From positions 576,373-640,372 of the forward strand of contig NZ_BMFP01000002.1 in assembly GCF_014638845.1 (NCBI RefSeq): a stretch of 64,000 nt of DNA, in the 5' to 3' direction. The DNA is from Pontibacter amylolyticus (GTDB taxonomy: Bacteria > Bacteroidota > Bacteroidia > Cytophagales > Hymenobacteraceae). A program made the translations under genes and the position numbers. This document shows positions 8,240 to 16,847 of this stretch, one piece after another (within the stretch, counting starts at the first letter, position 1; every line of letters starts with the position of its first letter). Under the pieces are notes generated by a model. The model was not told the DNA's origin. It saw nothing but the letters and a program-made list of their open reading frames with translations, and made no database searches.

Positions 8240-10045
8240 CTACAGCTTTTCTTCGAGCCACAAAAAGCTGCCACTCAGCACAAACAACACAAAGAACCAG
8301 ATTACCGGTACCTCCTCTGTTGCATAGGCCGTTGTGCCAGCCGTTCCGGAACTGCGCTGCTGCTGTGAGGCGAACTGCGTGGTTGCCTCCCGTTTAGCTT
8401 GTACACTTTGATGGAGCCACGCAGCACTATCCTGCACCAGAAAATAAAACGGCTCCACTCCCGGCGACTCCACCACATGCCAGCCGGTGCGGTGCGGCCA
8501 GAAAGTGCCCTCGTATACCTCCGGTTGGTGCACCCCTTGCTGCAGGGCTATACCTGTGTGTGTCGAGTCGGTTGTGCTGCGGACGGTTGCCGCAGGTATG
8601 GCGGAAGCCTCGGTCAGCGTATAGTCGGTTTGTTTCAAGGTTAGCGGTTGTTGCACTTGGGGCATTTGTGGTTTGGCTACCTGCCAGAACTTCTCCCTTA
8701 CTTCCCGCTTAGCCACCGACGAAAGCAGGTGTGCCCAATAGCTGGCGTAGGTGGTTTGCTTTCCTTCGAGCTGCCAGCTGAACGTTTGAGGCACCACCGA
8801 AAGCGCCACAGTGCCCCATCCTGATCTTCGACTGGCTGCCAACAGGTTGTTGCTCTGTTCTTCTATCAGCCCTGTCACGGCCTCGCTGCTCACCAGGGTA
8901 TAAGGCGACACAGGTATAGCGGCGGGTTCACCATTTATCCAGTTTGCCCTTGCATTCCGGATATCCTGCTGCGACAGGCGCTTGCTTTGGAAATTAGTGA
9001 AGAAGGCAGTGGTTCGGTTTCCCAATTGCTCACCGGCAACAGTCAGCACGCCCAGCCCATCCACTGTAACGGCCTGTTGCAGAGCAGACCGTTCGGCGCT
9101 GCGGAGTTCCTGCAAAGCCTGCGGCTCAATGATCACCACATCAAACTGCTGCAATAGCCTGGGCGTAATGCGGCTCAGGTCGGTTTGCGGCATGTTGAGC
9201 CACTCACTTTGGTACATCCCTTTGCTAACCGTGCTGCGCAGGGCTACTTTATGCTGCAATTGTCCCAGATGGTTTTTTAGGAACTTGAACTCGAAAAGCG
9301 GGAAAGAGGATACCAGCAATACGGCGGGCTTGGAGGCTGGGTATACCTGCACAGGCACCTGGCCGAGCGTATCCATATTGTTACCTGACTTAGAGATCAA
9401 GTTACAGGTATAGCGGCCTTGCTGCTTTGGGGTATAGCGCAGCTGGAAGGGTTGCTGGCCGGCTTCTTTGAAAATAACAGAATCCTGTGCTTGTCCGGCG
9501 GCCTGCAGGTATAGGGTTGTTTCTTCTGCAGAATGCAAGTTATACTGCCCGGCTACCGCCACCGCCTCGCCCAGCACCACCACATCCGGCCACGTGATAG
9601 AAGTTATACCTGCTGGCATACCGGATAGGTGCGGTATCACAGTTGTGTTTTGCAGCGCCAGCAGTTCCTGCTCGGACAAGCCATGGCCCAGCACATGCAC
9701 CATCTGCACCTCTGGTTGTTGTTGCCGGAAGGTATACAGGTCAGGTAGAGCGGCTGCTTTTGGAGCCTGGGTCTGGTAGGTATAGACCAGCGGGCTTGGT
9801 TCCAGCCTTTGCAACAGCGCACTAAGCGAGTCAGGTTCATACCCCTCGGTCAGCAGAATAGCGGTGCCCGGGTCGAGCGCCCTCTGATAGCTTGGCGGGA
9901 AAAGCAAGAGCACCAGACTGATTCCTGCCGCCGCACTGGCTAGTAGTCGCCACACCAGTCGCCTACGGTCAGGCCGTCGCCACGCCAGCCAGCCGAGCAG
10001 CAGCACGGCTATGATAGCGAGGAGGTATGGAAGATATGGGGTCAT
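8240..10045 (-). CDS. membrane protein of unknown function at the distal end of the MoxR/DUF58 cluster
   Basis: 601 aa. Two N-terminal membrane helices (residues about 5-24 and 33-50) precede a large soluble domain, and a final helix (VIWFFVLFVLSGSFLWL) lies near the C-terminus, so the middle is extracytoplasmic or cytosolic but membrane-tethered. Segments such as DPGTAILLTEGY, PAVLLVSSFPLFEFKFLKNHL and FDVVIIEPQAL alternate hydrophobic beta strands and helices as in the glutamine-amidotransferase-like/flavodoxin-like folds of BatA-type proteins. I see no catalytic Cys-His-Glu set, so enzymatic function is not claimed. It follows DUF4175 and a small lipoprotein in the same direction and probably belongs to that complex. 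Confidence 0.75.
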   Translation of the reverse strand: MTPYLPYLLAIIAVLLLGWLAWRRPDRRRLVWRLLASAAAGISLVLLLFPPSYQRALDPGTAILLTEGYEPDSLSALLQRLEPSPLVYTYQTQAPKAAALPDLYTFRQQQPEVQMVHVLGHGLSEQELLALQNTTVIPHLSGMPAGITSITWPDVVVLGEAVAVAGQYNLHSAEETTLYLQAAGQAQDSVIFKEAGQQPFQLRYTPKQQGRYTCNLISKSGNNMDTLGQVPVQVYPASKPAVLLVSSFPLFEFKFLKNHLGQLQHKVALRSTVSKGMYQSEWLNMPQTDLSRITPRLLQQFDVVIIEPQALQELRSAERSALQQAVTVDGLGVLTVAGEQLGNRTTAFFTNFQSKRLSQQDIRNARANWINGEPAAIPVSPYTLVSSEAVTGLIEEQSNNLLAASRRSGWGTVALSVVPQTFSWQLEGKQTTYASYWAHLLSSVAKREVREKFWQVAKPQMPQVQQPLTLKQTDYTLTEASAIPAATVRSTTDSTHTGIALQQGVHQPEVYEGTFWPHRTGWHVVESPGVEPFYFLVQDSAAWLHQSVQAKREATTQFASQQQRSSGTAGTTAYATEEVPVIWFFVLFVLSGSFLWLEEKL

Positions 10046-10076
10046 TTAATTGCTGATTGTTTATCGCGCAGCTGCT

Positions 10077-10736
10077 TTAGTTATAGATGCGTCGTATAGG
10101 CGTCTTTGAAATCTCTTTCTGAGTAACCCGTCCATCCGGCCCAATGGTGTAATGTGTAACCGTGGAGTCGCCCTCCACAACTTCTGCGTTAGTAACTGAA
10201 TCGATCTCCACCATTTCTGTCTCCACCGTTGTTTCTTCGTAGGTGTCTTCGGATATAAACCTGCCATAAGAATGCAGTCCCCAGCCGCCGTCGCCACAGC
10301 CAGCAGCGGCTATAAAGCTATCAATGGCCTTTCCGTTTTTATCGTAAATCAGATAGTGCAGCAGGTCACAGTAACTTGATTCATCCTGTGTCAGGACGGT
10401 AAATTCTGTAAAATCCGGATTTCTGTTCTGCCAGGAGTGGAAGTAGTCACGGTCATAGTCCTTCCCTATAAAGACCCGCTTGCTATTTTGCCACACAAGC
10501 TTAAAGGTAGTGCTGTCAAGCTCCTTGTACTGTCCTAAGCGATTGTCCCAGTTAAAGCTGTCTATGGCAAAACTATCCAGATCTGTGTACTTGAAATACG
10601 ACCTGTAGTTTGCTAGCGAAGTTTCCCTGATTTCTGGAGCAGTAACTGGAGCCGACTCTTCGGCGACTGTCTGTTTTTTATCGCTACAACCAGCAAGAAA
10701 GAGTAAAGCCCCAAGGGCTAGCAGGATGATTTTCAT
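10077..10736 (-). CDS. small lipoprotein of unknown function
   Basis: 219 aa beginning with a clear lipoprotein signal (LLFLAGC, Cys about 17). The mature part has aromatic-rich conserved-looking stretches (YKELDSTTFKLVWQNSKRVF, DRDYFHSWQNRNPDF) and an acidic Thr/Val-rich tail ending in a short basic segment. No family recognised. It sits between DUF4175 and the 601-aa membrane protein with short spacers (31 and 44 bp), so it is probably part of that transcription unit, yet nothing shows that it functions with them. Confidence 0.75.
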   Translation of the reverse strand: MKIILLALGALLFLAGCSDKKQTVAEESAPVTAPEIRETSLANYRSYFKYTDLDSFAIDSFNWDNRLGQYKELDSTTFKLVWQNSKRVFIGKDYDRDYFHSWQNRNPDFTEFTVLTQDESSYCDLLHYLIYDKNGKAIDSFIAAAGCGDGGWGLHSYGRFISEDTYEETTVETEMVEIDSVTNAEVVEGDSTVTHYTIGPDGRVTQKEISKTPIRRIYN

Positions 10737-10780
10737 AACACTGTTATCTAATAAACGACCTATTCTAAACTCTTAAACTC

Positions 10781-12958
10781 TTACTTGCCCAACTCCTCCA
10801 GATACCCTCTCCCCAGCTTGCTCCGCGTCGTGCCCTGCTTCTGAGGCGCTGGTTTGGCGGGTGGCAACAGTTCGAACCATGCTCTTTCCACCGTTATCAG
10901 GCAGTTGCTACACAGCGCGCGATTAGCGTTAATATCAGCTATGAGCATGCGGAGGTCCTGCATGGCGCGAAGGTAGCGGCCTGGTTTGGCCAGTGCCTCC
11001 TGTGCCAGTTCCCGTCCGGCCCGTTCGAGCAGCGCCACGTCCTGCTGGCTATACCTGCCGCCCTGCTTTTGTTTTTCAAGCCACTTCAGAGCGTCGCGGG
11101 TATGAGGCAGTTTGGTTTCGGCTTCTATCGTGCGGCGCTCCGTGGGGGCTTTTATCTTGCTCAGGTCGCCCGTCAGGCGCTTTTCAGGTTCTTTGAGGGG
11201 CGGTGGGTCGAAGCCGGTTTTGGCGGCGTAGGCACGGGTGCTTTGCTGTACTTCTTTGAGCATGCGCAGTGCTTTGTACTCGTAAGGCAAGGCTTCTTTC
11301 GGGCGATGGGTGCGCAGCCGCAGCTCGGCTTCCCACATCTGGGCCAGCGCCCCTTTCAGTTTGGCTTTCACGGCGGGCTCGAAGAAAGTGGCAGCTTCTT
11401 CCTGATCGTGCTTGTGCAGGTAAGGATCGAGCAGGGCTTCTACGCTGGTCTGGTCTTCGAACTCGGGGTGGTCGTGGCCGTCTCCGGCAAAATGCTCTTC
11501 TTCGTGTCCTTCTTCGCCCTCCGGTATGCCGCCGCCCGGCCCTATACCTGACTCGAACTCCTCGCCCAGGAACTTGCCGTAGCGCAGGCGCAGCAGCTTC
11601 TGATCCACGCCCAGGTTGTTGCCACGCTCCTCGAACACGGCACGGCTCAGCGATTTTTGTTCTTTGATCAGCTTTTCGGTGTCGATGATGATCTGGCGCT
11701 GGCTGCGGAAATACTCGGGCACGGGGTTGACGCCCATGGTCAGGTCGTCCATACTCTCTACGATGGTGGTGTCCTCAATCTGCACAAAGTAGGTCTCGGA
11801 ACGGGTATAGCCGCGGTGGTTGTCCCAGGCCTGCACATAAAAATAAAGCTCGTCGCCGTAAGTCATGCCCAGTTTCTGCAGGTCGATGGTTTTGTTCACG
11901 GGGAAGTTACGTCGTTGCCCGCTATAGCCAATGCTGATTTTCTCTTCCCTGAACTTCACGGCCTCGCCTGTGCCCTTGGCGACGGTGGCGATCATATTCG
12001 CGTCGCGCAGGCCGTAGTCGTCTGAGAGCTCAGCCTGGATAGTCACCCTTTGCGGGTCCCCAAACAAAATTTCAGTGTACTGCTCCGGCTTCGTGATCTG
12101 GATGGTTGGCGCTTCGTCCGGAATGATCTCCAGGGTATAGTAGGCCGATTTTTGTCCGTTGACAGCAATGTGATAAAGCGCCGGCTCTGTGAATGTGCTC
12201 GACAAGGTATAGCGACCGTTCTGAGATTGCAGCGGGAGAGGCTTTCCTTCGTTCAGCACCAGTGCTAACCTGCGGGCAGGTCGGTTGGTGCTGATGCGCC
12301 AGGTCACACGGGCACCCCGCTCCACCCGCAGGTTAGGCTGCCCGGCCTGATAGGCTTTGCGTCCGGTATAGGCAGGCGGCGTAATGGTGATGGCGATTTC
12401 CTGAATCATAACGGCGGTGTCGGCTACTGCTGCGGGCGTGTCGGGGAAGTCGAGTTGCAGGGGAGTGGTTGTACTGGCGTCGGCCACCGAGGCGGCCGGA
12501 AGCGCGGCTATACCTGCCGCTACGAGCACGGCTATACCTAAGGCTATGTAAGTAGGCTGCTTGTGCAAGTGAAAAACCAACTGCTTTTCAGGTATAGCGG
12601 TTTGTAGTTGGCTGGCCACCCGCTGCTGCTGCAGGCGCTCCAACAGGTTAAGTTCAGAAGTTTCGCGAAGCAGGAGCTGGGCACTGTCTTCGAGCTGCGG
12701 ATAGCTGCGGTTGAGGTGACGGGCCACCTGCTCGAGCTTGATCTTCCGGAGCTGGCTCCAGGTCCAACCCAGGTATAGCAGAGCGCCCAGGATCGTCAAA
12801 CCAGCCAAACCAGCCAGCAAAGGTACTTCCAGTCGCCACTTGTATAGAATGGTCGCCCCCACCAGCGCCACAGCCAGTGCCTGCAGGGCATACAACCACC
12901 CCTTCGCCCGGATGTAGTCCCGGCGGATACGCTGTAAGCTATGGAGGCTTTCCTGCAT
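10781..12958 (-). CDS. DUF4175-type membrane protein
   Basis: 725 aa with paired N-terminal helices (residues about 21-40 and 44-66), a third helix around 133-157, then an extracytoplasmic beta-domain region (about 175-385: ITITPPAYTGRKAYQ, ELSDDYGLRDANMIA, DELYFYVQAWDNHRGYTRS) and a helical, charged C-terminal half with an acidic EGEEGHEEEH segment. The PPAYTGR and AWDNHRG motifs are typical of DUF4175 proteins of Bacteroidota and Alphaproteobacteria, which accompany MoxR/DUF58/BatA genes. Its ATG shares one base with the stop of the upstream BatA-type gene (TGATG), showing translational coupling. Function of the family is not established. Confidence 0.85.
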   Translation of the reverse strand: MQESLHSLQRIRRDYIRAKGWLYALQALAVALVGATILYKWRLEVPLLAGLAGLTILGALLYLGWTWSQLRKIKLEQVARHLNRSYPQLEDSAQLLLRETSELNLLERLQQQRVASQLQTAIPEKQLVFHLHKQPTYIALGIAVLVAAGIAALPAASVADASTTTPLQLDFPDTPAAVADTAVMIQEIAITITPPAYTGRKAYQAGQPNLRVERGARVTWRISTNRPARRLALVLNEGKPLPLQSQNGRYTLSSTFTEPALYHIAVNGQKSAYYTLEIIPDEAPTIQITKPEQYTEILFGDPQRVTIQAELSDDYGLRDANMIATVAKGTGEAVKFREEKISIGYSGQRRNFPVNKTIDLQKLGMTYGDELYFYVQAWDNHRGYTRSETYFVQIEDTTIVESMDDLTMGVNPVPEYFRSQRQIIIDTEKLIKEQKSLSRAVFEERGNNLGVDQKLLRLRYGKFLGEEFESGIGPGGGIPEGEEGHEEEHFAGDGHDHPEFEDQTSVEALLDPYLHKHDQEEAATFFEPAVKAKLKGALAQMWEAELRLRTHRPKEALPYEYKALRMLKEVQQSTRAYAAKTGFDPPPLKEPEKRLTGDLSKIKAPTERRTIEAETKLPHTRDALKWLEKQKQGGRYSQQDVALLERAGRELAQEALAKPGRYLRAMQDLRMLIADINANRALCSNCLITVERAWFELLPPAKPAPQKQGTTRSKLGRGYLEELGK

Positions 12959-14496
12959 CAGGCGGTTCTTCGTTTACTGGTGATCAATCGCTCCGCTACA
13001 AATAACAGAAAAGCCAGCAACACCAGCCAGGGAATCAGGCTGTACTGCTCCTTCTCCGACTTGTCTTCTTTGTTGAGCGGCTGCACCACGGTTGATTTCA
13101 GTTGTGTTTCATCCAGCGCACGGGCGTCGTAATTGGAGGCAGCTTGTTGTGGCAGAAGCAAAGGCAGTAGGAGCTCCGGCAGTTGCGCGCTCTGCCCCAG
13201 TTGGCTCCATGCCGGGCCAAATCCGCTTCTGAAATGGTATACCTTGCCCAGGCCCAGCTGCTGCACAAAGAGCAAGGGCTCTCCGGCTGTTGTCTGCCAC
13301 ACGGTGCTTGCTTCGCCTGGCGTTATGCCTGCTTTGCTGTTGGCTATACCTGTTGCTGCGAGCTGGTGTATCCTGATCTTCTCTATACCTGAACTTGCCA
13401 GTTGCGCGGTGATAGGTTCGGGCTCTGAAGTCGGCTGTACCCATAGTCTGGAGCCTTTTTCCTGCGCTTGATTCAGCCAGTTGGCCGGTACTTCATCGCT
13501 GCTCAGCCAGAATAACCAGGTGGCGGAAGTATCCGGTTTGGCGGTTGGAGCGATTCGCTGTATTTCGATAGGCATACCGGTATAGCGGCTGATCGCCTGC
13601 ACGGCCGCCTGCAGGTAACGGACCTCTGCTTGTCGCGCCTTGTCGTGGGCTATACCTATGCGGAGTGGTTCTTTTTGGATTGCTATGCGTTGTGAAAAAC
13701 TGTTGCCCCACTGTGCTGTGAGAGAATCACTTTGTAAACTCAGCCTAACCAAACTGCCGTTGATGGTCGCCTCGCGGGCATCGGCCGCCACCCGGTTCGC
13801 ATTAAATAAAGTGCCTTCGTGGCTGCTTTGGCCCGTGATAAGCAAGAGACTGTCAGGACTCAGGGTATAGGCAGTCTGTATCCAATGGGTGGTGTTTTCC
13901 AAGGCCACCGGTACCCAGCGGATGTTCTCCTGAAGTGGTGTTGGGGTTCCGGTAAAGTGACGTTGCTGATCCGAAGTGAAAAGCCACACGCTGTCCTGTG
14001 CCTGATCATAGCGTTGAGCCAAAGCGGGCAGTAAGCCCCAATGGTTGCCGCTGATCACCACAGAGTCTGTCGGGTTGCCACTAAGTGCTTGCCACGCTTC
14101 TGCAGGTATAGTCTCAAAAGCCGGGGTATAGCGGTGCAAGGTATAGCCGCGCTGAATCAGGGCGTCTACCGTCGGTTTAATGTCGCGGAGGGCGGCGCTA
14201 TGCAGCAGTTCTTGGCTGATGAAGACGGCTTTTTGTGCCTGTTGAGCGTTCGGAGCTCCTTCCCAAACAGGCTTCGCCAGAGCGGCTGCCAATAGAATCA
14301 AAATTAAGCAACGCAGCACCAAAAGCCAGACGTCGCTTAACCGGATACTGCTCCAGCGTTTGCTCGCCGATGGCTCCAGCCAGCGCAGGCTTCCCACCTT
14401 CACAGTCTTCCCCTGCCGCCTGTTCCACAGGTGAATCGCGATCGGGATTAGTATCGCCGACGCCGCAAAAAGCCAATAGGGGGAGAGGAAAGTCAA
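12958..14496 (-). CDS. BatA-domain membrane protein
   Basis: 512 aa. The N-terminus (FLSPYWLFAASAILIPIAIHL, then WNRRQ and VGSLRWLEPSASKRWSSIRL) is the classic BatA/aerotolerance N-terminal domain with two helices flanking a short cytosolic loop. The middle has no intact von Willebrand A MIDAS, and a single helix close to the C-terminus (IPWLVLLAFLLFVAERLI) ends the protein. In Bacteroidota such proteins follow moxR and DUF58 genes. It is coupled to DUF4175 by a 1-bp stop/start overlap. A role in envelope stress or complex assembly is the usual proposal for the family; the precise role is unknown. Confidence 0.88.
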   Translation of the reverse strand: MTFLSPYWLFAASAILIPIAIHLWNRRQGKTVKVGSLRWLEPSASKRWSSIRLSDVWLLVLRCLILILLAAALAKPVWEGAPNAQQAQKAVFISQELLHSAALRDIKPTVDALIQRGYTLHRYTPAFETIPAEAWQALSGNPTDSVVISGNHWGLLPALAQRYDQAQDSVWLFTSDQQRHFTGTPTPLQENIRWVPVALENTTHWIQTAYTLSPDSLLLITGQSSHEGTLFNANRVAADAREATINGSLVRLSLQSDSLTAQWGNSFSQRIAIQKEPLRIGIAHDKARQAEVRYLQAAVQAISRYTGMPIEIQRIAPTAKPDTSATWLFWLSSDEVPANWLNQAQEKGSRLWVQPTSEPEPITAQLASSGIEKIRIHQLAATGIANSKAGITPGEASTVWQTTAGEPLLFVQQLGLGKVYHFRSGFGPAWSQLGQSAQLPELLLPLLLPQQAASNYDARALDETQLKSTVVQPLNKEDKSEKEQYSLIPWLVLLAFLLFVAERLITSKRRTA

Positions 14497-14534
14497 GGAA
14501 GTTAATAAAGTTAGAAAGGTGGGAAGTTAGAAAG

Positions 14535-15296
14535 TTAAAAAGTTTGGGAATTGGGTAGTTTGCCAATTCGGGTTAAAATATTGAAGTTGACAGTGGCTGT
14601 CTCTCTGTCAAAAGCCTCCCGAAGTTGCTTTTCGACCAGCTGCACCGGGTTGTGGCCCTGTTGTTTCTCGTAGTGCTTCACGGCCGACCAGGTGTTCAGG
14701 TAACCGATCAGGTCGTCGGGCGTCCAGGTATAGCTGCTGCTAAATGGCGGTACCTCCACTTCCTGAAACGGAAACGGGATGGTGCGATAGCCTTCGTCGA
14801 GGTAGTTGCGCTCCGGGTCCCAGTAGCCGTCGAGTACTTCGCTGTATAAATGCCCTATGACCTGATCCAGTGCAGGATGCGTTTTAAGCAAACCATACCC
14901 GATGATGGCGATGATGCCGTTTGGCTTAAGCACCCGCCTCACTTCCTGATAAAAGCGCTCAAAATCAAACCAATGCACGGCCTGCGCCACCACGATCAGA
15001 TCTACAGACTGATCGGTCAGCGAGGAGTTTTCTGCCTGTTCTACTTTGTAGCTGATGTTGGGTAGCTGCACGGCGTTCTTCAGCTGATTCTCACTGATGT
15101 CGGTGGCCACCACCTGGTTGAAGAGCGGCGCGAGCATACTGGCTACTTGCCCATTGCCCGTGGCACAGTCCCAGGCCAGCTGCCGGGCCGGCGCTATACC
15201 TGCCAGATGTGCCATGAGCTCCTGCGGGTAGGCGGGCCTATACCTGGCGTAGTCTGCCGCATGTCCGGAAAAGTTATCTTTCATCGTTTTTAACAT
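14535..15296 (-). CDS. class I SAM-dependent methyltransferase
   Basis: 253 aa with the Rossmann methyltransferase core: motif I AWDCATGNGQV (residues about 41-51), the acidic residue in VVATDIS ending strand 2, and VVAQAVHWFDF, LKPNGIIAIIG for motifs III and IV. The resemblance is to the Methyltransf_11/UbiE-like group often annotated on DNA-independent small-molecule or tRNA substrates; the substrate is unknown. A second ATG (15284, MKDNFSG) fits the usual family start and may be the true one. It lies between DUF58 and the BatA-type gene and interrupts an otherwise standard cluster. Confidence 0.85.
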   Translation of the reverse strand: MLKTMKDNFSGHAADYARYRPAYPQELMAHLAGIAPARQLAWDCATGNGQVASMLAPLFNQVVATDISENQLKNAVQLPNISYKVEQAENSSLTDQSVDLIVVAQAVHWFDFERFYQEVRRVLKPNGIIAIIGYGLLKTHPALDQVIGHLYSEVLDGYWDPERNYLDEGYRTIPFPFQEVEVPPFSSSYTWTPDDLIGYLNTWSAVKHYEKQQGHNPVQLVEKQLREAFDRETATVNFNILTRIGKLPNSQTF

Positions 15297-15323
15297 TCAC
15301 TCAATCACTCATTCACCGAATCA

Positions 15324-16223
15324 CTAACTCATAATCAGTCTGTTCTTCAAAAAAGCCCGCAACGCCTTGTCCAGCGGCTCATCGGTCACGAAGCGGTCGT
15401 AGGCGATCTGGCGGTTGCGCATGGCTTTTTCGGTTTGCCGGAGCCAGTGCTGCAGCTTGGCCAGGTAAGTCTTGCGCTGCTCGGCGGTGCCTACCTGCAT
15501 GGTCTGGCCCGTTTCCAGATCCTCGAAAGTCAGGGTGCCTTCATATTTAAAATCTAGTTCGTTGCGGCTCATCAAATGGCACAAAAGCAATTCGTGCCGC
15601 TGCGCGCCCAGTTTGTAAAGCAAATCCGTTATTTCATGTTCGTGCTCATACAGGTCGGTCACAAATACAGTCAATTCCTTCTGGCGACGACCCGAGAATA
15701 GGTTGGCAGCTGTGTGGGCGTCAGGGAAGCGGCCGCTGGGCTTGATCTCGGCGAGCTGGTGCCAGAAGCGCTGTAAGTGCATGTTGTCGGAGCGGGGCGT
15801 CAGGTTGATCAGCTGCTGCTCGTGCAACACGTACAAACCCACCGCATCGCCCTGCGTGGTGGCCAGGTAAGCGAGTGAGGCCACCAGGAAACGGGCATAG
15901 TCCATTTTGGTCAGGCCGTTCTCGTCCTCGTGCGCCATCGACGCGCTGCCGTCCACAATAAAGCGCACGGTGATATTAGTGTCTACTTCGGCTTCCCGGA
16001 TGTAGTAGCGGTCGGAGCGGGCAAACATTTTCCAGTCGAGTTGGCGCAGGTCGTCGCCGGGCTGGTAACTGCGGTACTGGCTGAACTCCAGTCCGGCCCC
16101 TCGCCTGATGCTCTGGTTCTGCCCGCTCAGAAAGCCCTCTACTACCGTTTTGGCCAGCAGCGGTAGGTCTTTGATGGTAGCCAGCACCTTCGGATCGATG
16201 AACTTATGCCCTGTTTGTGACAT
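15324..16223 (-). CDS. DUF58 domain-containing protein (vWA-like)
   Basis: 299 aa. The family signature is complete: RRGAGLEFSQYRSYQPGDD (residues 40-58) followed by RQLDWKMFAR, then a von Willebrand A-like domain with MIDAS start DGSAS at 91-95 and a threonine-containing second loop VTDLYEHEHE. Length agrees with the soluble DUF58 proteins that act as MoxR clients or partners. Its gene is separated from the MoxR ATPase gene only by the unknown 179-aa gene (12-bp spacer to it), so the three are almost certainly one operon. Confidence 0.92.
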   Translation of the reverse strand: MSQTGHKFIDPKVLATIKDLPLLAKTVVEGFLSGQNQSIRRGAGLEFSQYRSYQPGDDLRQLDWKMFARSDRYYIREAEVDTNITVRFIVDGSASMAHEDENGLTKMDYARFLVASLAYLATTQGDAVGLYVLHEQQLINLTPRSDNMHLQRFWHQLAEIKPSGRFPDAHTAANLFSGRRQKELTVFVTDLYEHEHEITDLLYKLGAQRHELLLCHLMSRNELDFKYEGTLTFEDLETGQTMQVGTAEQRKTYLAKLQHWLRQTEKAMRNRQIAYDRFVTDEPLDKALRAFLKNRLIMS

Positions 16224-16235
16224 ACAACACTAATG

Positions 16236-16775
16236 TTAAACCAGACTCTGGCGTAGTTTCAGATCAGCCAGTTCCGCCTCTATCGTGGCTTCGTCCAGAA
16301 TGATGTCTACACCACCGATCAACTCTTCGCGCACCCGCAGCAGAAACTTCTGCGTGTCGGTGTACAGCACAATGGCTGCATCGTAGTGAATGGCCTCGTC
16401 AGCTTCCTGATTCCAGGCCTGGTATACCTCAATCAGCAGCACAGGGGTTGATAACACGCGTATCTCAGAGTGCTGACCCGACTGCAGGAGCTTCTCGCAG
16501 CGGAGCGGCATCCAGCTCTCCTCTATTTCGAACTCGTAAAATGTGGTGGATGAGCGGGAGGTGAGCTTGTAGTCGGCACTGATGTTGATAAAGCGGTGAT
16601 CCTGCTTGTTTTTGGTCAGGCCAATGGCAAACTCGGGTGCCCAGTAGGTAACTTTGCCGCCGGTGGCCTGTATTTTTATGTTGTCAGTGAAAAAATAACA
16701 GATTCTCTCCCCTACAATCCTTTTCAGGAGTTGTGTGCCTGCGTCCGTCAGTTTTACGTTTTCTATCTCTTCCAT
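16236..16775 (-). CDS. protein of unknown function between moxR and DUF58 genes
   Basis: 179 aa, predicted soluble and cytosolic, mixed alpha/beta, mildly acidic, with no signal peptide and no motif I recognise. Stretches such as ISADYKLTSRSSTTFYEFEI and VLLIEVYQAWNQEADEAIHY look like an antiparallel beta domain with helices. Position between the MoxR ATPase gene (72-bp spacer) and the DUF58 gene (12-bp spacer) suggests co-expression with this pair. It may simply be a local insertion, because moxR and DUF58 genes are usually adjacent. Confidence 0.7.
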   Translation of the reverse strand: MEEIENVKLTDAGTQLLKRIVGERICYFFTDNIKIQATGGKVTYWAPEFAIGLTKNKQDHRFINISADYKLTSRSSTTFYEFEIEESWMPLRCEKLLQSGQHSEIRVLSTPVLLIEVYQAWNQEADEAIHYDAAIVLYTDTQKFLLRVREELIGGVDIILDEATIEAELADLKLRQSLV

Positions 16776-16847
16776 TTGTTTTCAGTTTGCCCTGTGGAGC
16801 TGCTTTGTTAGGCGCTTGTGCTACGTTCCCGGCCGCCGCTATACCTA

